Positions 10,831 to 24,759 of a stretch of 64,000 bases of DNA are shown piece after piece. Every line of letters begins with the position of its first letter. The first letter of the stretch is position 1. Origin of the DNA: Chiridota heheva (Eukaryota > Echinodermata > Holothuroidea > Apodida > Chiridotidae); assembly GCA_020152595.1 (NCBI GenBank), contig JAIGNY010000476.1, positions 1,631,501 through 1,695,500 on the forward strand, in the 5' to 3' direction. A program made the position numbers and the translations under genes. The notes under the pieces are model-generated. The model did not search any database, had not been told where the DNA came from, and worked only from the letters and a program-made list of their open reading frames with translations.

Positions 10831-13800
10831 GTATGGTAACTGCGGTTTTTATTCGAACAATCTTAGTATTATTTACCCAAGCCTAGTTTCTTGAAAGCAT
10901 TTCTCCCGAAAATCTTCTCGAGGTTTAATTTCATGGCAGCCTGCTTTAAGCTCAATTCGCAGTTCGTCCTTGGTAAGATATATGCAAACTATTATCGCAT
11001 CTTTTATATGTTCTAAAAATAAATCATGATTTATCACTGTGATTGTCACATACTTTTTTATGTATATGTTTACTTCTGCATTCTCGACGGCTATCTTTAA
11101 ACTATTATAACGAGGCTGTAATGTGGGCCAATTACCAACTTAACGAATTTTCCCTTTAGGAAAAATGTCTTTCAACAGGAAAAACCTCAACCACGTCTTC
11201 TATGGGATCTGGGTACTGACACACCTGTGCCCCTATTAATTCACCTGTCATTCCACAATATTTTGGTGACAGATCTTAAAACTATGTGATTTCTTGCATA
11301 AAGAAACTCTTTTGTTCATCTATATACATTCAAAATTTTGAATCATATTTTGCATTTATGCAAAATAAGATATATCATGAAGTAACAGACACATTAGACT
11401 GTTACATATGCATGACTTAAAAAGACGAAAATCATTTGTTCCTTCAATAGCAAAGAATTAAATCGAGAAATGTTGGATATGCAAGATCAGAGAAGTAACA
11501 ACAGCTTGTTATCTTGTAAATACCTTGTAGACATAACCAAGGATGTACATCCTTGGCGTAAGGGCCTTATGCGACTGTCACCCGACTGACAGGTGACTGG
11601 TCGCGGGCGGAGCCCTACCCAAAATTAGCACAGAGTTTCCTATTGAATCGATGTCAACACAATAAAGGTGTCCACGCATTCACTCTTAGTTTACATGCAT
11701 TATGCACTGTACATTGTATGTGAGGTTTCTGTGTTTATCTGGATATGAATGGGAATTAACTCCACCAAAGTTCAACAAAAGATAAATCTCTCTTGTTTGC
11801 CCATAATTTGTTGATAAAATTATCGATTTTGTGTTGAATTTGACTTCCTGAAGTAAAAGGTGACACATATAGTATATGCTATATTATGTTACAAGTTCAA
11901 TATGATGGTTCTCTTAAAACAGTGTAAGTGTATGAAATCATGAATTGCATAAAAAATAAACATACTGATCGTTATGTCTTCACTCTTCTTATTCTTTTAT
12001 TCCAACAGATAAATCATTGCCTTAATTGTTCATATATTAATACATGTTAATCCCCCTCTTCATAATACATGTTAATACATTTTCAAATTTGTTGCATTTT
12101 CATACCAAAGATAATTGGAAAAATAAATTAGGCCCTAGTCTGTGTTGTCTTTTCTTTCCACAAAGTTTAGGCCTGTTTTAGTTCAACAACACCCCACCCC
12201 CCTACACAAAAAAATATAAAAATTGAATTGTAAATTTATCAGACCCTGAAAAGTAAAAACATTCGTTACTAGTTTATATCACAGGCCTTACAGGGCCTAA
12301 TTAAACTTCACAAGGAGTGGCAAAATGAAGCTCTCGTTTTTACCGTAGAACTTTCATTACCATAGCCCAGGCTTATACTGAAATTCTTAAGCTGGCATAT
12401 ACTGACCCAGAGCCGCGGGAGGGGGAATTTTCTAAATATTCATATGCTCCCAGAAAGAAAAAAAAACTTTATTTTGTTTATCTCATGTTATCTTCCTTTT
12501 CTCCTGTAGGCCTACATGTAGCTAGGCCTATGTCCAAGATATGTTTAGGAAAGGGTGACCCTCCCAATGGTGGCGCAAAAGCGCCAATCAGTTTACAAAA
12601 TCGACTTTCCCCCTCACTCCCCCGTAAATGTTGTAAGGTCACAAATTTTGTCTGATATATTTGTCCATGAGAAAAGGCTACCCCTTCTTTTTCCCTTGCA
12701 TCAAAATCTTGGTGCAGCTTCTACAAGGGTTGTTGACAAGGTATAAGAATGTCGTATACAAATAAACAATGCGGTAACAAATTCATAAAATCAAATTTGC
12801 TTACCGAAACTGGCTGGCAAAAACCATGAAATACAATCAGATAAAAATAAAATTACAACAAAATAAACATATGGAAAAAAGTGGAGTTACATCATCTCCC
12901 CTCCCCCTCTTCATATTGCATTCCGGTATAATCTCATCAACATTCCGTAACTTTATTGAAATTCCCTCCCCAAAACTGACATCTACAATCCCCTTTTATA
13001 AACATCTTTCTTTCCTTTTATAAACATCTTTCTTTTGGAAATTATTTTCCTTGTGAAGTACAATTTTGCATGATAATACGCATACACTGGGACGTAAATG
13101 AAATGCTCTGAGCAACTCTCCCAACTGCCTAATGCCACTAATCCAGGCATCCTGAAATTTTGTAAAGAGGTCTAAAATATCCATACGCTTTCTGAAAATA
13201 AAGGCATGTACAGCTTATCTTTAAAGTTTTTATATATTTTTTTTTTGATTGTTTTCTTTGCTTTGATATACTTCCTGTGTCAATAAACAAAGGTGATACA
13301 AAATATTTACTTGTTGGAGAAAATATCAATGATTTGATGCGGAATTGTTGGTCCAGTTGAAAATTGTAGGCAATTTAAACAGATTTATTTATTACTAAGT
13401 AATGTTATACAAATGCATCATGAAACACGGCAACACCACAAGGTAATTAATTGTGGGCAGTGACCTACATTCCCTAATAGGAGACGTGCTCTCCGCTTGA
13501 TGCGAAACAATTTTCTTCCATCAAGCGATATTCCTTGAATAACACGCGTGGCCACTAACATGATGCATCAGCAAGTTTGATAACAGGTAAAATTGGGGGA
13601 AAATCGCAACTTAAAACATCATCGTCGTTTTGATTGTTTATTATCTAGAACCAGTAAAATATTGTTGCTGTTAAATTGCAATATAGAAGAACCCTAATCA
13701 CTTGCGAAAAACCTGTTTTCGTGTTATAAGTTTTATCAGGGAAATAATGGTTTTACTACCCAGGTGTACTACATTAAAATAAACAACATTTTCAAGTCGA

Positions 13801-15492
13801 ACTACGTCGGGAAAAACTATGTTCTGAACCAGATTTTTGATAGCATATTAGATAGTGAATACCAAACCAAGCCTTCTCATGCACTTCCTTCGATGATATC
13901 ACATAATAATAGTTTGGTCAATCACAGCAGAAAGTCATCCCTGATTACACAGATGACATTATGTGAGTGGACACTGGACACAATGATCAGACAGTGGTGT
14001 AAGCCAGCATTGAAAAAGTGAGGGGCTGAGAAGGTCCTAGATTCCCAAGACGAAGTGTTGAAGTTCATCTCACTTCTGAGGGCATTTTTTTTTTTTTAAG
14101 CAAAATAGATATAAAAAACAAAGATTATCCAAATTCTTTATAATTTCCTGTAAATAGTGAGGGGGATGGGGGAAGGTAGAGAAGAGGGATGGGGGGTGGT
14201 GGGGGTCCGGACCTATGGTTGATTTTCTAGGGGATCAGACGGGTTGAGCCCCCTTGTTAAAACTTGACCCTCCGAAAATGATGAAATCTCTATAAAAAAT
14301 CAATTGACTGATTTTCTTTAATTTGAAATTTGTAAAATAACCATAATAAATAACACAAAGGCAATGATACTCATTCCTGTTGTGACTGATGTCATATTCT
14401 ATGAATCAATCAATTGATTGCAAACTAATTGTAAGAACTTCATAGCTATTGGTAGGAATCTCCTATTACTGTTCTGTTTGCGTCACCAGATTTTACTGAG
14501 GCACATTGTGTGTTGGCCCTATCTTTGTGAGCCCCCTTTATTAATTTGTTAATAAAAATTAGCCCAGTCTGGACCCCCATTCCCTCCATGGCTACACCAA
14601 TGTGGTCAGACATGCATAAATACAGACTGGCTTCAAACAGATTATGTTTGAAAATTTCGTCTAAATTCATAGTGTAATATTGGCCTTAGGAAAGGGAAAT
14701 TTTCAAATTACGACCGAATCTTAAGCTTTTAATTCACTCTCAAATTTTCTGTACGATGTACCCCTTCTGGGGCAAAATTATTTGAATGCTCATATTGTTT
14801 ATTTTCTTAACATAATTATTCCAAGGTTGGGAAATTTGTCAAACTTAGTAAAGGATTTATAAAATGAACATCGTTATAAATTTTGACTGAATCTAAGCTC
14901 TTATTTGGCTGTCATATGAATAAAATCGCATATTGCTTCTTGAAGCTTCGTTCCGGGCCCCAACATCCAGGAAGGAAATTTGAATACTTTATTTTGCTTG
15001 TATAAAATTCATTTTCGCCAAAATCTTAAGCTAAATGTGATCAAATTAACTGTCTATAAGCCTATTTTAGCAAAATTAACATTTTACATCCAGTCAGTTG
15101 TCAGAAAAATTCACATTTCATGTACACCCCCATGCATATACAAAGTCCACGGTGATTCTTCATTGGAACAACACCTTTGTGAGTGAATTTTTTTTATAAG
15201 ATGTTGCGTTCTTTCTACTCCCTGACAACCCCATGCCCTCCCCTACTTGATTGAGAATTTCCAGGGGTCAAATGTTTCTCCCCTGCCCCTATTTTCTAAA
15301 CCAGATCTTCGCCCGAGAAGTTTTCTTAAACTTACATGCAGAAGAAAATAATCTTCTCCAAACATATATTGTTTTAATAGAATATATTAAAGCCGCAGAA
15401 CAAACGAAGCTTCACGATCTCGATTGTCTGAGTGAATGAAATCTTATCAATTTGCTTCCATTATAAAAAAAGATATTGAAAAACAAATCAAA
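10831..15492. other. AT-rich stretch, no gene seen
   Basis: No domain-bearing frame or convincing exon was found. Minor structures include a 22-base-period direct duplication of CTTTTATAAACATCTTTCTT at 12992-13036 and a short T run near 14087-14097. An 85-codon frame at 13764-14021 has no recognisable features. Confidence 0.5.
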
Positions 15493-15584
15493 ATTCAATA
15501 TAACATGCATGGTAGGATAATTATTCAATATAACATGTATGGTAGGATAATTATTCAATATAACATGCATGGTAGGATAATTAT
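15493..15584. repeat. Tandem repeat, 30-bp unit x3
   Basis: Three near-identical 30-base units start at 15493, 15523 and 15553, each containing AACATGCATGGTAGGATAA (the middle unit has TGTAT). Because the unit is a multiple of three, every frame repeats a 10-residue peptide, giving open frames on both strands that need not be genes. ATGCAT at the centre is self-complementary. Confidence 0.95.
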
Positions 15585-16035
15585 GATGAAAATAAAAACA
15601 AAACAAGCAGATTTCTGCTTAAAAATGAAGAGAACTGAAAACAATTCAAAAAAACTATCAAATTTTAAAAAATTCAAACATCCCAAAATTTAATATGCAG
15701 GGAATGTCCAGCAAAGCAACTCCTTCGACCTTTGATTTTTATTACTTAAAGTTTGAAGGAAATCAAATAAGAAGAAATGAACAGAACTTCAACAACGGAT
15801 TCTTCAGTAAATTTAAAAATCAAAACATCAAAAATTAAAATAAAGAGGAGGGGCCGATGTAAAAATTCAAAAACTGAGTATATAGACTGAACGGCTGAAG
15901 CCTCCAACCAAACATTGATTTTTGACTTCCACATTATTTTTTCTTTGGTTATAGTTAGGCCCGTAAGCTCTTGATATTTTTCAATTGATAATATTCCATT
16001 CCCTTCATTTGTTGAAAAGATTTGACAGTGTATTG

Positions 16036-16070
16036 GAGGAAAGAAGGAAGGAGGGAGGGGGGGGGGGGGG
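16036..16070 (+). repeat. G-rich purine tract with G14 run
   Basis: A purine-only tract of GGA/GAA triplets passes into fourteen consecutive G residues at 16057-16070. It could form a G-quadruplex or triplex and is prone to length change. No gene is linked to it. Confidence 0.9.
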
Positions 16071-19000
16071 TCCCAGTTAAAAAAATAAAAAAAGTAAATA
16101 TTTTTCCAGAAAATATAAAGAAGCAAGATGCAAAAATAATTCAATATTTCTGAAGACGGATTTCCAATTCAAATGCTTATTCGAGAAGGAAAGTGGGCGT
16201 GGTTCATTTCCTTTAAAAATCAATTTCTTGTGTGTGAAGAAAATTGCTTGTTTTGGGTAAGTAAGATCAAACTAAATCGAAAAAACACGTGAGAATGAAA
16301 TGGGTAAATGAGTCACTTCTGTGCAAGGAACTAGACTAGAAGAGTAGAAGATTTCAAGATAAAAAGGCTGTGTAAGGGGAAATTCATTGTTAACAATATT
16401 CTCACTGATCTGTTTACAGTTTTCATTTTAATCCCAAGTCTTACCCTAACATTTTACAAAAGCTCCTTCAATTGACTAGTCTAAAAATTAAGAGTCCGAG
16501 TCTGATTTATGACAAGGTCTACATCAGAAAACTTTCTTTGCATTTGAAACATGTTAATTCATCAGGAGTGAGCTGAAGTCTAAAAAGGCTATCTACTTTT
16601 ATCCTGTTAAAGAAGTATACTGTATTCTTCTCTAATAAGCGCCCTGGTCGCTTTTGGAAAATTTCTAGAGGTGGGCGCTCTTTGGAGATAGTGTGTACAT
16701 GATATAGCCTAGCTTTACAAACATTGTACTGCACATTTAGTGCTACACAAATGCATGTATCGCACTCTATGCTAACGTTAGTACTAACTTTATAACAAGT
16801 AAAAATAGTTTCACGAGAATGTTTTACATATCGCTACATAAATTTTCCACTGGGCTTGCATGGTGTACCAGTTTTGTAACTAAAACCAGTTTCGGTCTTG
16901 ATTTATGTTTTATAAAAAAAAAACCAAGAACTGGAAGTACCGGAAAAAAAACAAATCACTGTAAATTTTTTTTAAAAAGATGGTAAAAATCTGTTTTATT
17001 TTAATAACTAGAAAATTTGTGCTTAGTGTAAGAATGTATTTTGAAGTATCTTTTAATATGTTTGTAAAAATATGTGATATTTATAAAGATAACATTAATA
17101 ATACAATTGAGAAATGAGAATGTTTGGAAATGTTGTACATAGTTAAAATATTACATGTACGTGTAATAAAAGGCTTAAATCCACTCGATAATGTCTCTTT
17201 TGTGTCTTCTTTCTGGGCTGATATTTCCAGGAACACAACAACTGTACCTTCATTTCTTTATAATCCTGTTTATTTTAAGTCCTTGACATTCTCTCTCGAG
17301 TTCTCTTGTCTTGTAAAATACTTTGTTAATCCATCATTAATCCCGGCAATAACAATATCGCAAATCACAAGACCTTTCACTCTCAAATTCATAGCCAACC
17401 CCACCCTACATGCTTGCATACTGTGCAAGACTACATTAACTTCAATTTATAACACATTTGTTTATGGGCGCTACAAACCCTGGATATAAAACTTGTGAAT
17501 GAATATCATGACTCACGAGCGTGATTTTAGTGCTGTAAGTGGTCAAAAAAGTTAACTTTTATTCCCACTGTATGTAAATCAGTGCAAGGGGTGATTTTTC
17601 CTCGTGTGCGCGCCAGAACAGAAACAACAAGTTAGCGGGATTTATATCTTTTTTCACTTGTCCAGCGATATGAACCGATAATTTGTTCCTTGACGCTGTG
17701 TATCATATTTTTGAAAGTTTGAATCTGGGAAAAACTGTCGTTGTAAATAGCACAACTTGCGTGATCGTTATGGAATAACACGGTGCAAAACAAAGATAAA
17801 TTATCCCTGTGCTATCAGTATCATACACCAGGAAGCTGGTATATTCACAATTAGATCGCAAAAGAAAATGACTATCCATCCCCTCAATCTTATTCTTCCT
17901 TTCCGATTTTATTTTCATGTGTAAATTATACTTTGGAACAACTGTCCTGGTCAAAATTGTTCAGATTGAAAAAGAACAAGGAATTTCATGCATTTTGTTT
18001 TGAAAAATTTCTTCCCTTCCCTGTAATTATGTTTACTCGTAAAAACACTTAGAGATGGAATCTTCCGTTCCAATCACATGTATGTAATTGACCCATGGCA
18101 TGTGTGACTCGCTTGGGTGTACATGCTCAAATGATTTCTTTGGGTCGAAGTAGAGCGAGTTTATATAGTTTTTTGCAGACCCGTTAGGTAATAGCTTTTT
18201 GGTATGCATAAATTAATAATATTATCTCTGCGTTTTGCTCTGCATATCGTTTCACAAGCAGAAAGAACAAACAGAATGTTCAAATACAGATGTGTTTTGC
18301 CGTTTTATACGAATCTGAGAGACCAAAAATATTCCTTATCATAGTTAAATGTTTCAAATCAATGTAGAACTAAAAATCTTATCTGCAGAGTGCCAAAGAA
18401 TTGATTTTACTTGGGGTGTATGTTTTCATAGCTCCTTGTTAAAACAAGGTCCAATTTAAGTACGGAATACAATGTAATTCAGTTTAATTTTCAATCATGA
18501 TGCATTAAAATCATGTATCGTATAATTCGTATAGAGATTGCAGGTAATACACTTTTATTTTGAAGAAGAAAACACAAATTTGGTGAGGAGTGGGACTGTG
18601 GGCACTTTTTTTCATTAACGAGCATTCTCTTTTCTATAAACTCTCGTTGCACAGTTTTGGTGAATACCATATATGGCAGGACCCTTTGGTGGCTTAAATA
18701 TAATAGCAAGAATGATTACTGAACTTGAAAAATAACAGAAAGGTATGCATGATTAATAATTTTATTATTTTTGGTTGAACTTAAGTCATGACCTGGCCAT
18801 GCTTAATGTAGTGGGTGGGATCTCAACTAATGTTTCAAAGAAATGTTGAGTATCAAGTGGGTGGGATCTCAACTAAGATTTTCCCGCTGTAGGCTATATA
18901 CAAATGAGCAACAATTGTACTACGACGTGTGATCAAGTACATGATGGCTAGCACCGCATCGTAAGATGACGTATTTAGAGGCTTAATTTCAATGTGTTTT

Positions 19001-20516
19001 ATTAACTATCCAACAAATTTCTCTTCTTTTTATATGAAAAAAATTTGATATCATCACTATGAATAGAAATCGTGAGCAAATAAGGGCATAAAGGTGGCCT
19101 GTCGACACTGTCTTTTTCATAACTTTTTACGTGACTGGGCTTAGGACATCGGGAAATGTTGAATGCCTTTTGGACCTAGACTGACAAATGGGTAAAATCA
19201 GCATCATTTGAGGGGCAAATGGAGTAAAACAATCACTTAACACGCAAACAACATTAAAGTTTATTAATATATTTCATTTACCAATGCCTCCGTTATTATT
19301 TTCAACATTACTTACAGAAAATACTGTGATACAAACATCTTTAGCTGCTATCATATAACAGTGCATGCAATGCACTTTATGTTCAGGGATTGTTTGCATT
19401 ATGGGTAAAAAACTGGTTTTTCTTTTAAAACCGGTTTTTGTTTTGAAAACCGACTGGTTTCACATCAGGGAGAAACAGCGCAACCTTATTTTCCACCAAT
19501 AAAAATTGCATCAGAAACATCATAAAGATAAATACATACCCGGTATACAAACAATTTTCCCTTAATAATAACATAAATGATTACAGAGCAAAAGTTTCAA
19601 TCATTGTGCAGCTATAATGACAGAATGATGTTTGGTGGTTGTGCAATATATCACTACAGATCCTAAGCACTGGTGCAGCAAGTGCAGATTCAGCTCTGGC
19701 AATGCGTCACAGCATCACAAAAGTAGTGCGGGGCGTTCATGGGAGAAGGTTGCTTACTAGAGAGAATACTGTACGTAAAAAGAATAAAAATGCATAATCG
19801 TTGTAAATACTGATTTATCATCATTGATGCATATCACTGGAAAGAGTGAACAGCACATTTTGCATATAGAAATGTTTCATAAAGACTTAATACATGCTAT
19901 AATTTGAAAGGTAATTTCCGAGGTAATTTTGTGTTCGTTGTATTTCTAATTTATTTTCTTCTTGTGAGAGGGATCTTACAACCCAAAGTTGCATTTGTAT
20001 GGCCAAACCAAGCAGTAAATAATAACTTTTACATCTTACAATACTTATAGAGCCTCAAATTACATTTATCTCTCTTAATATCTGCAACCTACTTATCCAC
20101 AATCTGAATGAGTTTTTAAATGAGGATGGGAGGTGGGGGAGGTGGGGGGTCAACCCACAAATGGAGTAAATTGTAAGCCTGTCTCCTGATTTACCTGATA
20201 CTACAAAAACATAGGCGGGATTTGAGTGGAAATGGGAAATGTTCCCAACTTATTCTTTATTTTTTTCCATATTTACATTTTTTGTATTGTGGTTTATGTT
20301 TTGTATCTTCATGTGATGTTTAAAATACCCCCTACACACACACAAACATACATACACACTATCCGTGGGTAAAGTGCAGTGCTGGCGACAGAAATTTGGT
20401 CACAGGGGGGAAAGAGAGTGGCAATTTGGTTTAATGGGGGTTGGGTGGGGCAAAAGTCTATATATCGGACAAAATATGTAACTTTACACACTTTTGTGGC
20501 AGGTAAGTGGGAGGGG
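16071..20516. other. AT-rich stretch, no gene seen
   Basis: Nothing supportable was seen. A 20-base sequence, GTGGGTGGGATCTCAACTAA, occurs at 18811-18830 and again at 18857-18876. AACTGGTTTT/AAAACCGGTT palindromic runs lie at 19410-19465. Confidence 0.5.
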
Positions 20517-20835
20517 TGAGGCAAAGCGATCTCGTGGGAAGGCAAAGCGATCTCGTGGGGAGGCAAAGCGATCTCGTCGGGAAGCAAAGCGATCTCGTGG
20601 GAAGGCAAAGCGATCTCGTGGGGAGGCAAAGCGATCTCGTGGGGAGGCAAAGCGATCTCGTAAGGAGGCAAAGAGATCTCGTGGAGAGGCAAAGCGATCT
20701 CGTGGGGAGGCAAAGCAATCTCGTGGGAAGGAAAAGCAATCTCGTGGGGAGGAAAAGCAATCTCGTGAAGGAAAAACAATCTCGTGGGGAGGAAAAGCAA
20801 TCTCGTGGGGAGGAAAAGCAATATCGTGGGGGAAT
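20517..20835. repeat. 21-bp minisatellite, about 15 units
   Basis: Units of GAGGCAAAGCGATCTCGTGG plus one G run through this block. Substitutions accumulate to the right, where CGATCTCG becomes CAATCTCG and GGCAAAG becomes GGAAAAG; one unit near 20765 is shortened. A period of 21 keeps all six frames free of stops, producing several overlapping frames of 116-191 codons with seven-residue repeats such as GEAKRSR (plus) and HEIALPP (minus). I regard these as artefacts of the period. Confidence 0.95.
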
Positions 20836-22294
20836 GTCGCCCCCCCCTCCCTTGTAACGCCGCCCTTGGTAAAGTGATGACCATACAGTCCTGGCAATTG
20901 CAATTCCTTCCAAATTATTTTGAAACAATTAAAACTGAGTTTTAAATAGTGAAATGTACATAGCATTGACTTATGAGACTGACAAAAGAACAAACATTTT
21001 TTATCACACCCTTCTTACAATACATTGCTTTAATGCAAAAGTTTACGCTATGATATATGAACCCTGGGAATAAATGTTTCCAGTGCTATGGGTAGAACCA
21101 TGAGTTCAAAAGGAACAATACAGCTTCTGTTCAGTTCAATTAACAGACAAAAATATCAAGGGCTTGGGTATACTGTAAATTTGATTTTAAGTTAAAGATA
21201 TCATTTTATGTAAAAGACCTAATGCAAACCAGGCTGATGCAAACTGAATTAAAGTAAACACCACATTAATATGGGATGAAGTAATGAGTGATTATACAGA
21301 ATGTAAATGCCAAGGATATTGGAGGTAGAATACACATGAAAAGTTAACAACTAATCAATGAGGCGTATCATACCGTACCGTGTACAATACAACAAGTAAG
21401 TGTGTGTGTGTGTGTGAAGTGTATGGTATATGAACTCGTTTGTGTTGTGTTGGTAAACATAACAAGTTGCTTGGGTGGGTCGGCGACTAGTCAGCCCCAG
21501 TCATACGACCGGGCCATAAAGCCTTTATGATGCGGACCTTAACTTAAACAGTTGAATATCAGCTGTATATACAAGCCCGAACATAAGTTCAATGTGTATG
21601 TTACAATATTTTGTATATCAATGTATCAGTACTGAACTTAAATTTGCTTTGAGGTTTTAGCATGTCAACTGGCCTTATCAACAATGATGTCTTTCCAGTA
21701 CTTAAGTTCATTTTCAGTCACTTCCTTTCATCCAACCAAGTATCAAAGATACAGAGCAGCCTTTTACAAAGCTTTGCAAAAAATTCTGAGCCGATTTAGT
21801 TCTGAAACATGTGAAATACAGTATATTATGATACATATCATACAGAGAATATGATTTTATTCCTCTGCCTCAGTTTTTTTGTAGATAATTCAGGATATCT
21901 TAGAGCATAAGCTATTATAATATACGTTTTGCCTTTTCTTTTGTTTGTAAACTAGACATCAATGATGTTATAGCTCAACTCATAACAATGCAAGAAAGAA
22001 TTGATTGCTTTTACTTGTGTCATACAGTATGTATTTCTATGATGTTTTTAAAGTTTTATTTGAGGTCCATTCCATTTTTGGGCAATCATTCATCATGTTA
22101 AAAATCCAAGAGTTTTAACTTTCCTGTATGAGTTGTATTCAGTTTGTTTGTTTGGGTTTAATGGCACCTTAACAGTCTGGTCATATGTACCAAACAAGGT
22201 TAGTTGTGAATGACTGTCAGATTAGTTCTCAGTGATGACTTGGTTTTGTGGTGGGTGCAATGAGCTTCACGTCATAGTGATGTCTTAAAAATTA
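20836..22294. other. AT-rich stretch, no gene seen
   Basis: Contains a (TG)8 microsatellite at 21400-21416. At 22144-22200 a TTTGTTTGTTTG tract followed by TTTAATGGCACC resembles the 3' tail of the LINE at 29386 (in the same orientation) and may be a diverged copy. No coding feature was recognised. Confidence 0.45.
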
Positions 22295-22465
22295 TGCTTC
22301 TAACAAAAGCTATGTGACATTCAATGCATGGTGCCATCATGTCTCGCTCGATTACTGACGTTGGCGAGGTCAAAGGTCAATTCTACCACAAAGTATGGTT
22401 AGAAAGTACATTTTGTATACATAACAAAATTTCTAACATTTACACATTAATCTTCATAAATGTTA
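22295..22465 (+). repeat. Diverged dispersed repeat (pair with 26325-26520)
   Basis: GCTTCTAACAAAAG at the left end, TCGATTAC-GACGTT in the middle and an ACATTTT-GTATACATAACAAAATT-like right part align in order with 26325-26520. The two copies are clearly diverged. The element class is unknown. Confidence 0.45.
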
Positions 22466-23910
22466 AATTAATTTCATTTGGCCGGCACTGAAAAAAGATT
22501 ACTGACCAAACATGTTTCAAAACGGCCAAATTTGTCATATTTAGCTGGTAATCGGCCAAACTAGCAGGTAAGGTTACAGTTAGTATTTCTTTCATAAACG
22601 TACAGCTGTCACCATTACCATTCTTAACCGTTTAACCGTAAGCCCTGTTGTCATAAGTAGAGACCCTTTTAACGCGAGTATACCACGTCCTTACCGCGAG
22701 ATCTCCGCAAGGTTCTTAACAATAGACCTTCCATAGCAGCCCACACTAATCCCCTGTGTGAAAGACGCTATCGTTATATTTACTATGTAAAGTGCAAACA
22801 TTCACTTCCTGCTTCTCTTATGTCTGTGTGAAAGTTCAGTTAGCATGTACAATTAAGATGAAGAAATAAAGCAGTCACGTTCGTATCTTAAATATTGATA
22901 TTTGTCTGGTGTTCTTATTCTTACATAATTATTTCTTAAATGAATGAATAATTATTCCGATCAGAAAATCATATATTTCATGTACTTTCTTTGTCAATTA
23001 CAATTAAAAAATCTTCTATTCAATGAGGAACGAAACAGAAATCATGCTGCCAAATTTGTTTGTGACTTCAAAGAAACAAAACATATGAAATATTAAGGAA
23101 TTTCTTTTTGAAGTAATATCCCTAATTATCTTTCGTTTGACTTTTTGGAACTTTTTGCCATAATTGATGAAGAAATTACTACTGTTTTCCCCCTTGAACT
23201 TAAAACAAAATATCTTCGTATTTCCAATATGAGGAAATAATTTATTTACAACCACCTACCTGGTATGCACAAGACCACCCATTTGATCATACTTCTAGCC
23301 GCGAAGAAGAAAGTTTTATGGTACCATGGGAATTGAAAGTGAAAAACTTGTAGGTATATCTCAAATTTCTTTCTTAAAAGTACATAATTTTGGTTATTTT
23401 TCCTTCAAAATAATTCTTTACACTTGTCCGTAGATTATTACAAGATAAACGAAACTCAGTTTAATATGTACTTTATTAAGTGTAAATATCACATCCCTAA
23501 CATATTCAGTAGTACCTTCCATATAAGTTCTCAACTAAGCTTGTCATGTATTGTGCAATAAACTGAGTTCCCAGGGTCCATGCCGTATCTAATTTCATGT
23601 GAAGTAATGGAGAGAGTTTGAGGTTTGATGGGATTTTCCAATCATTTTATGTTAGTATGTACACAAGCGGGACTATGCGTAATTGATAGCTCATGTGAGT
23701 TTTCAGAAGTTCTCAAGAGTTGGTATAAAGGTATGATGGGATTTTTCCAAACACGTTGCTGTTTGATATACATTTATATTTGCAAATTTTGTGGCCAATC
23801 AAATGCAGTAAAGCAAAAGTGTAAGGGAGCAGTATAGCAGGGATGTGAGGTACCTGATCGGAGGGAAGGGGGAGGGGGGCAGCGGGGGACAGCATTGGGC
23901 AGAGGCGGTT
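22466..23910. other. AT-rich stretch, no gene seen
   Basis: No exon or element was recognised. A purine/G-rich tract lies at 23858-23890. Confidence 0.5.
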
Positions 23911-24408
23911 GTGGCTGCAGGGAGGGGAATGGTAAAAATCTTCCAACTTATTTTTTTAATTGCTATTTGTTGTCCCCAGTAGGCAAATAGACTAAATCAT
24001 TAGATGGGATCAACTAGCTAAATACAAGTGTAACTGTCACAGTCGTGTGAAGAACGAATTTTATTTAAACAGGAGACAAAGAAAATTGTTAAATAGGGTG
24101 GAGAGGGGGAATACCCCATTATGGGTGTATTCCCTCATAATGGGGGGGGGGGGAGAAACATGGACATAGGCCTAGAAATGTTGTATTTATATATCATTTT
24201 GTGGTAGTTGCTGCTGTAGGGTATTGTGTGGCTGCAGGGAGGGGAATGGTAAAAATCTTCCAACTTATTTTTTTAATTGCTATTTGTTGTCCCCTGAGCC
24301 ATACAAGCATAAACTTCAAAATTATCATGCATTATGGGTGTATTCCCTCATAATGGGGAGAAACATGGACATAGGCCAGAGTTCTTACTCACAAAGTGGG
24401 GATAGGCA
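23911..24408. repeat. Locally duplicated and rearranged block
   Basis: A ~68-base segment starting GTGGCTGCAGGGAGGGGAAT at 23911 is repeated at 24228. A second segment with CATTATGGGTGTATTCC followed by AAACATGGACATAGG occurs at 24117-24170 and again near 24331-24377. Within copy 2, a 30-base unit containing TTCTTACTCACAAAGTGG is tandemly doubled at 24379-24438. Copy 2 therefore looks like copy 1 with an internal deletion and a new tandem duplication. Confidence 0.85.
24114..24145. repeat. Perfect hairpin with 10-bp stem
   Basis: CCCCATTATG at 24114-24123 pairs with CATAATGGGG at 24136-24145 across a 12-base loop. A related copy with a slightly shorter stem lies near 24331-24356 in the duplicated block. 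A G run follows the first copy. Confidence 0.8.
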
Positions 24409-24759
24409 GAGTTCTTACTCACAAAGTGGGGATAGGCTTAACGCACCCCACCCTAACACACATCTAAGGTTCAGCATGCTTTTGAAACACTATTTTTATC
24501 TCAAAATTAGGTATATAGTAGTGCGTGGCCCAGGGGAGGGGGAAACTTCCCAATAATTACGGCCCTGAGAGTTTGATAATGGTAATCCCAGGGTCATACA
24601 AGCAAGAATATGCCTCCTTCTTTTGATTTAAGGAAACAATTTGAAGAAAAGAATTTTTTTTTGGATTCCTATGCCAGACATGACAGTATATGAAATGCAA
24701 GGAACAAGAATTAAAAAATCGTGCAGAACGAAAAATAAGCTCATTAAAGTAAATATATC

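Noticed and set aside
18600..19500. AACCGGTT-type palindromes as an operator or regulatory array
   Set aside because: Short, imperfect and without a neighbouring gene; expected in low-complexity AT-rich DNA.
20309..20993. Overlapping frames of 116-191 codons on both strands
   Set aside because: Produced by the 21-bp minisatellite, whose period keeps all frames open.
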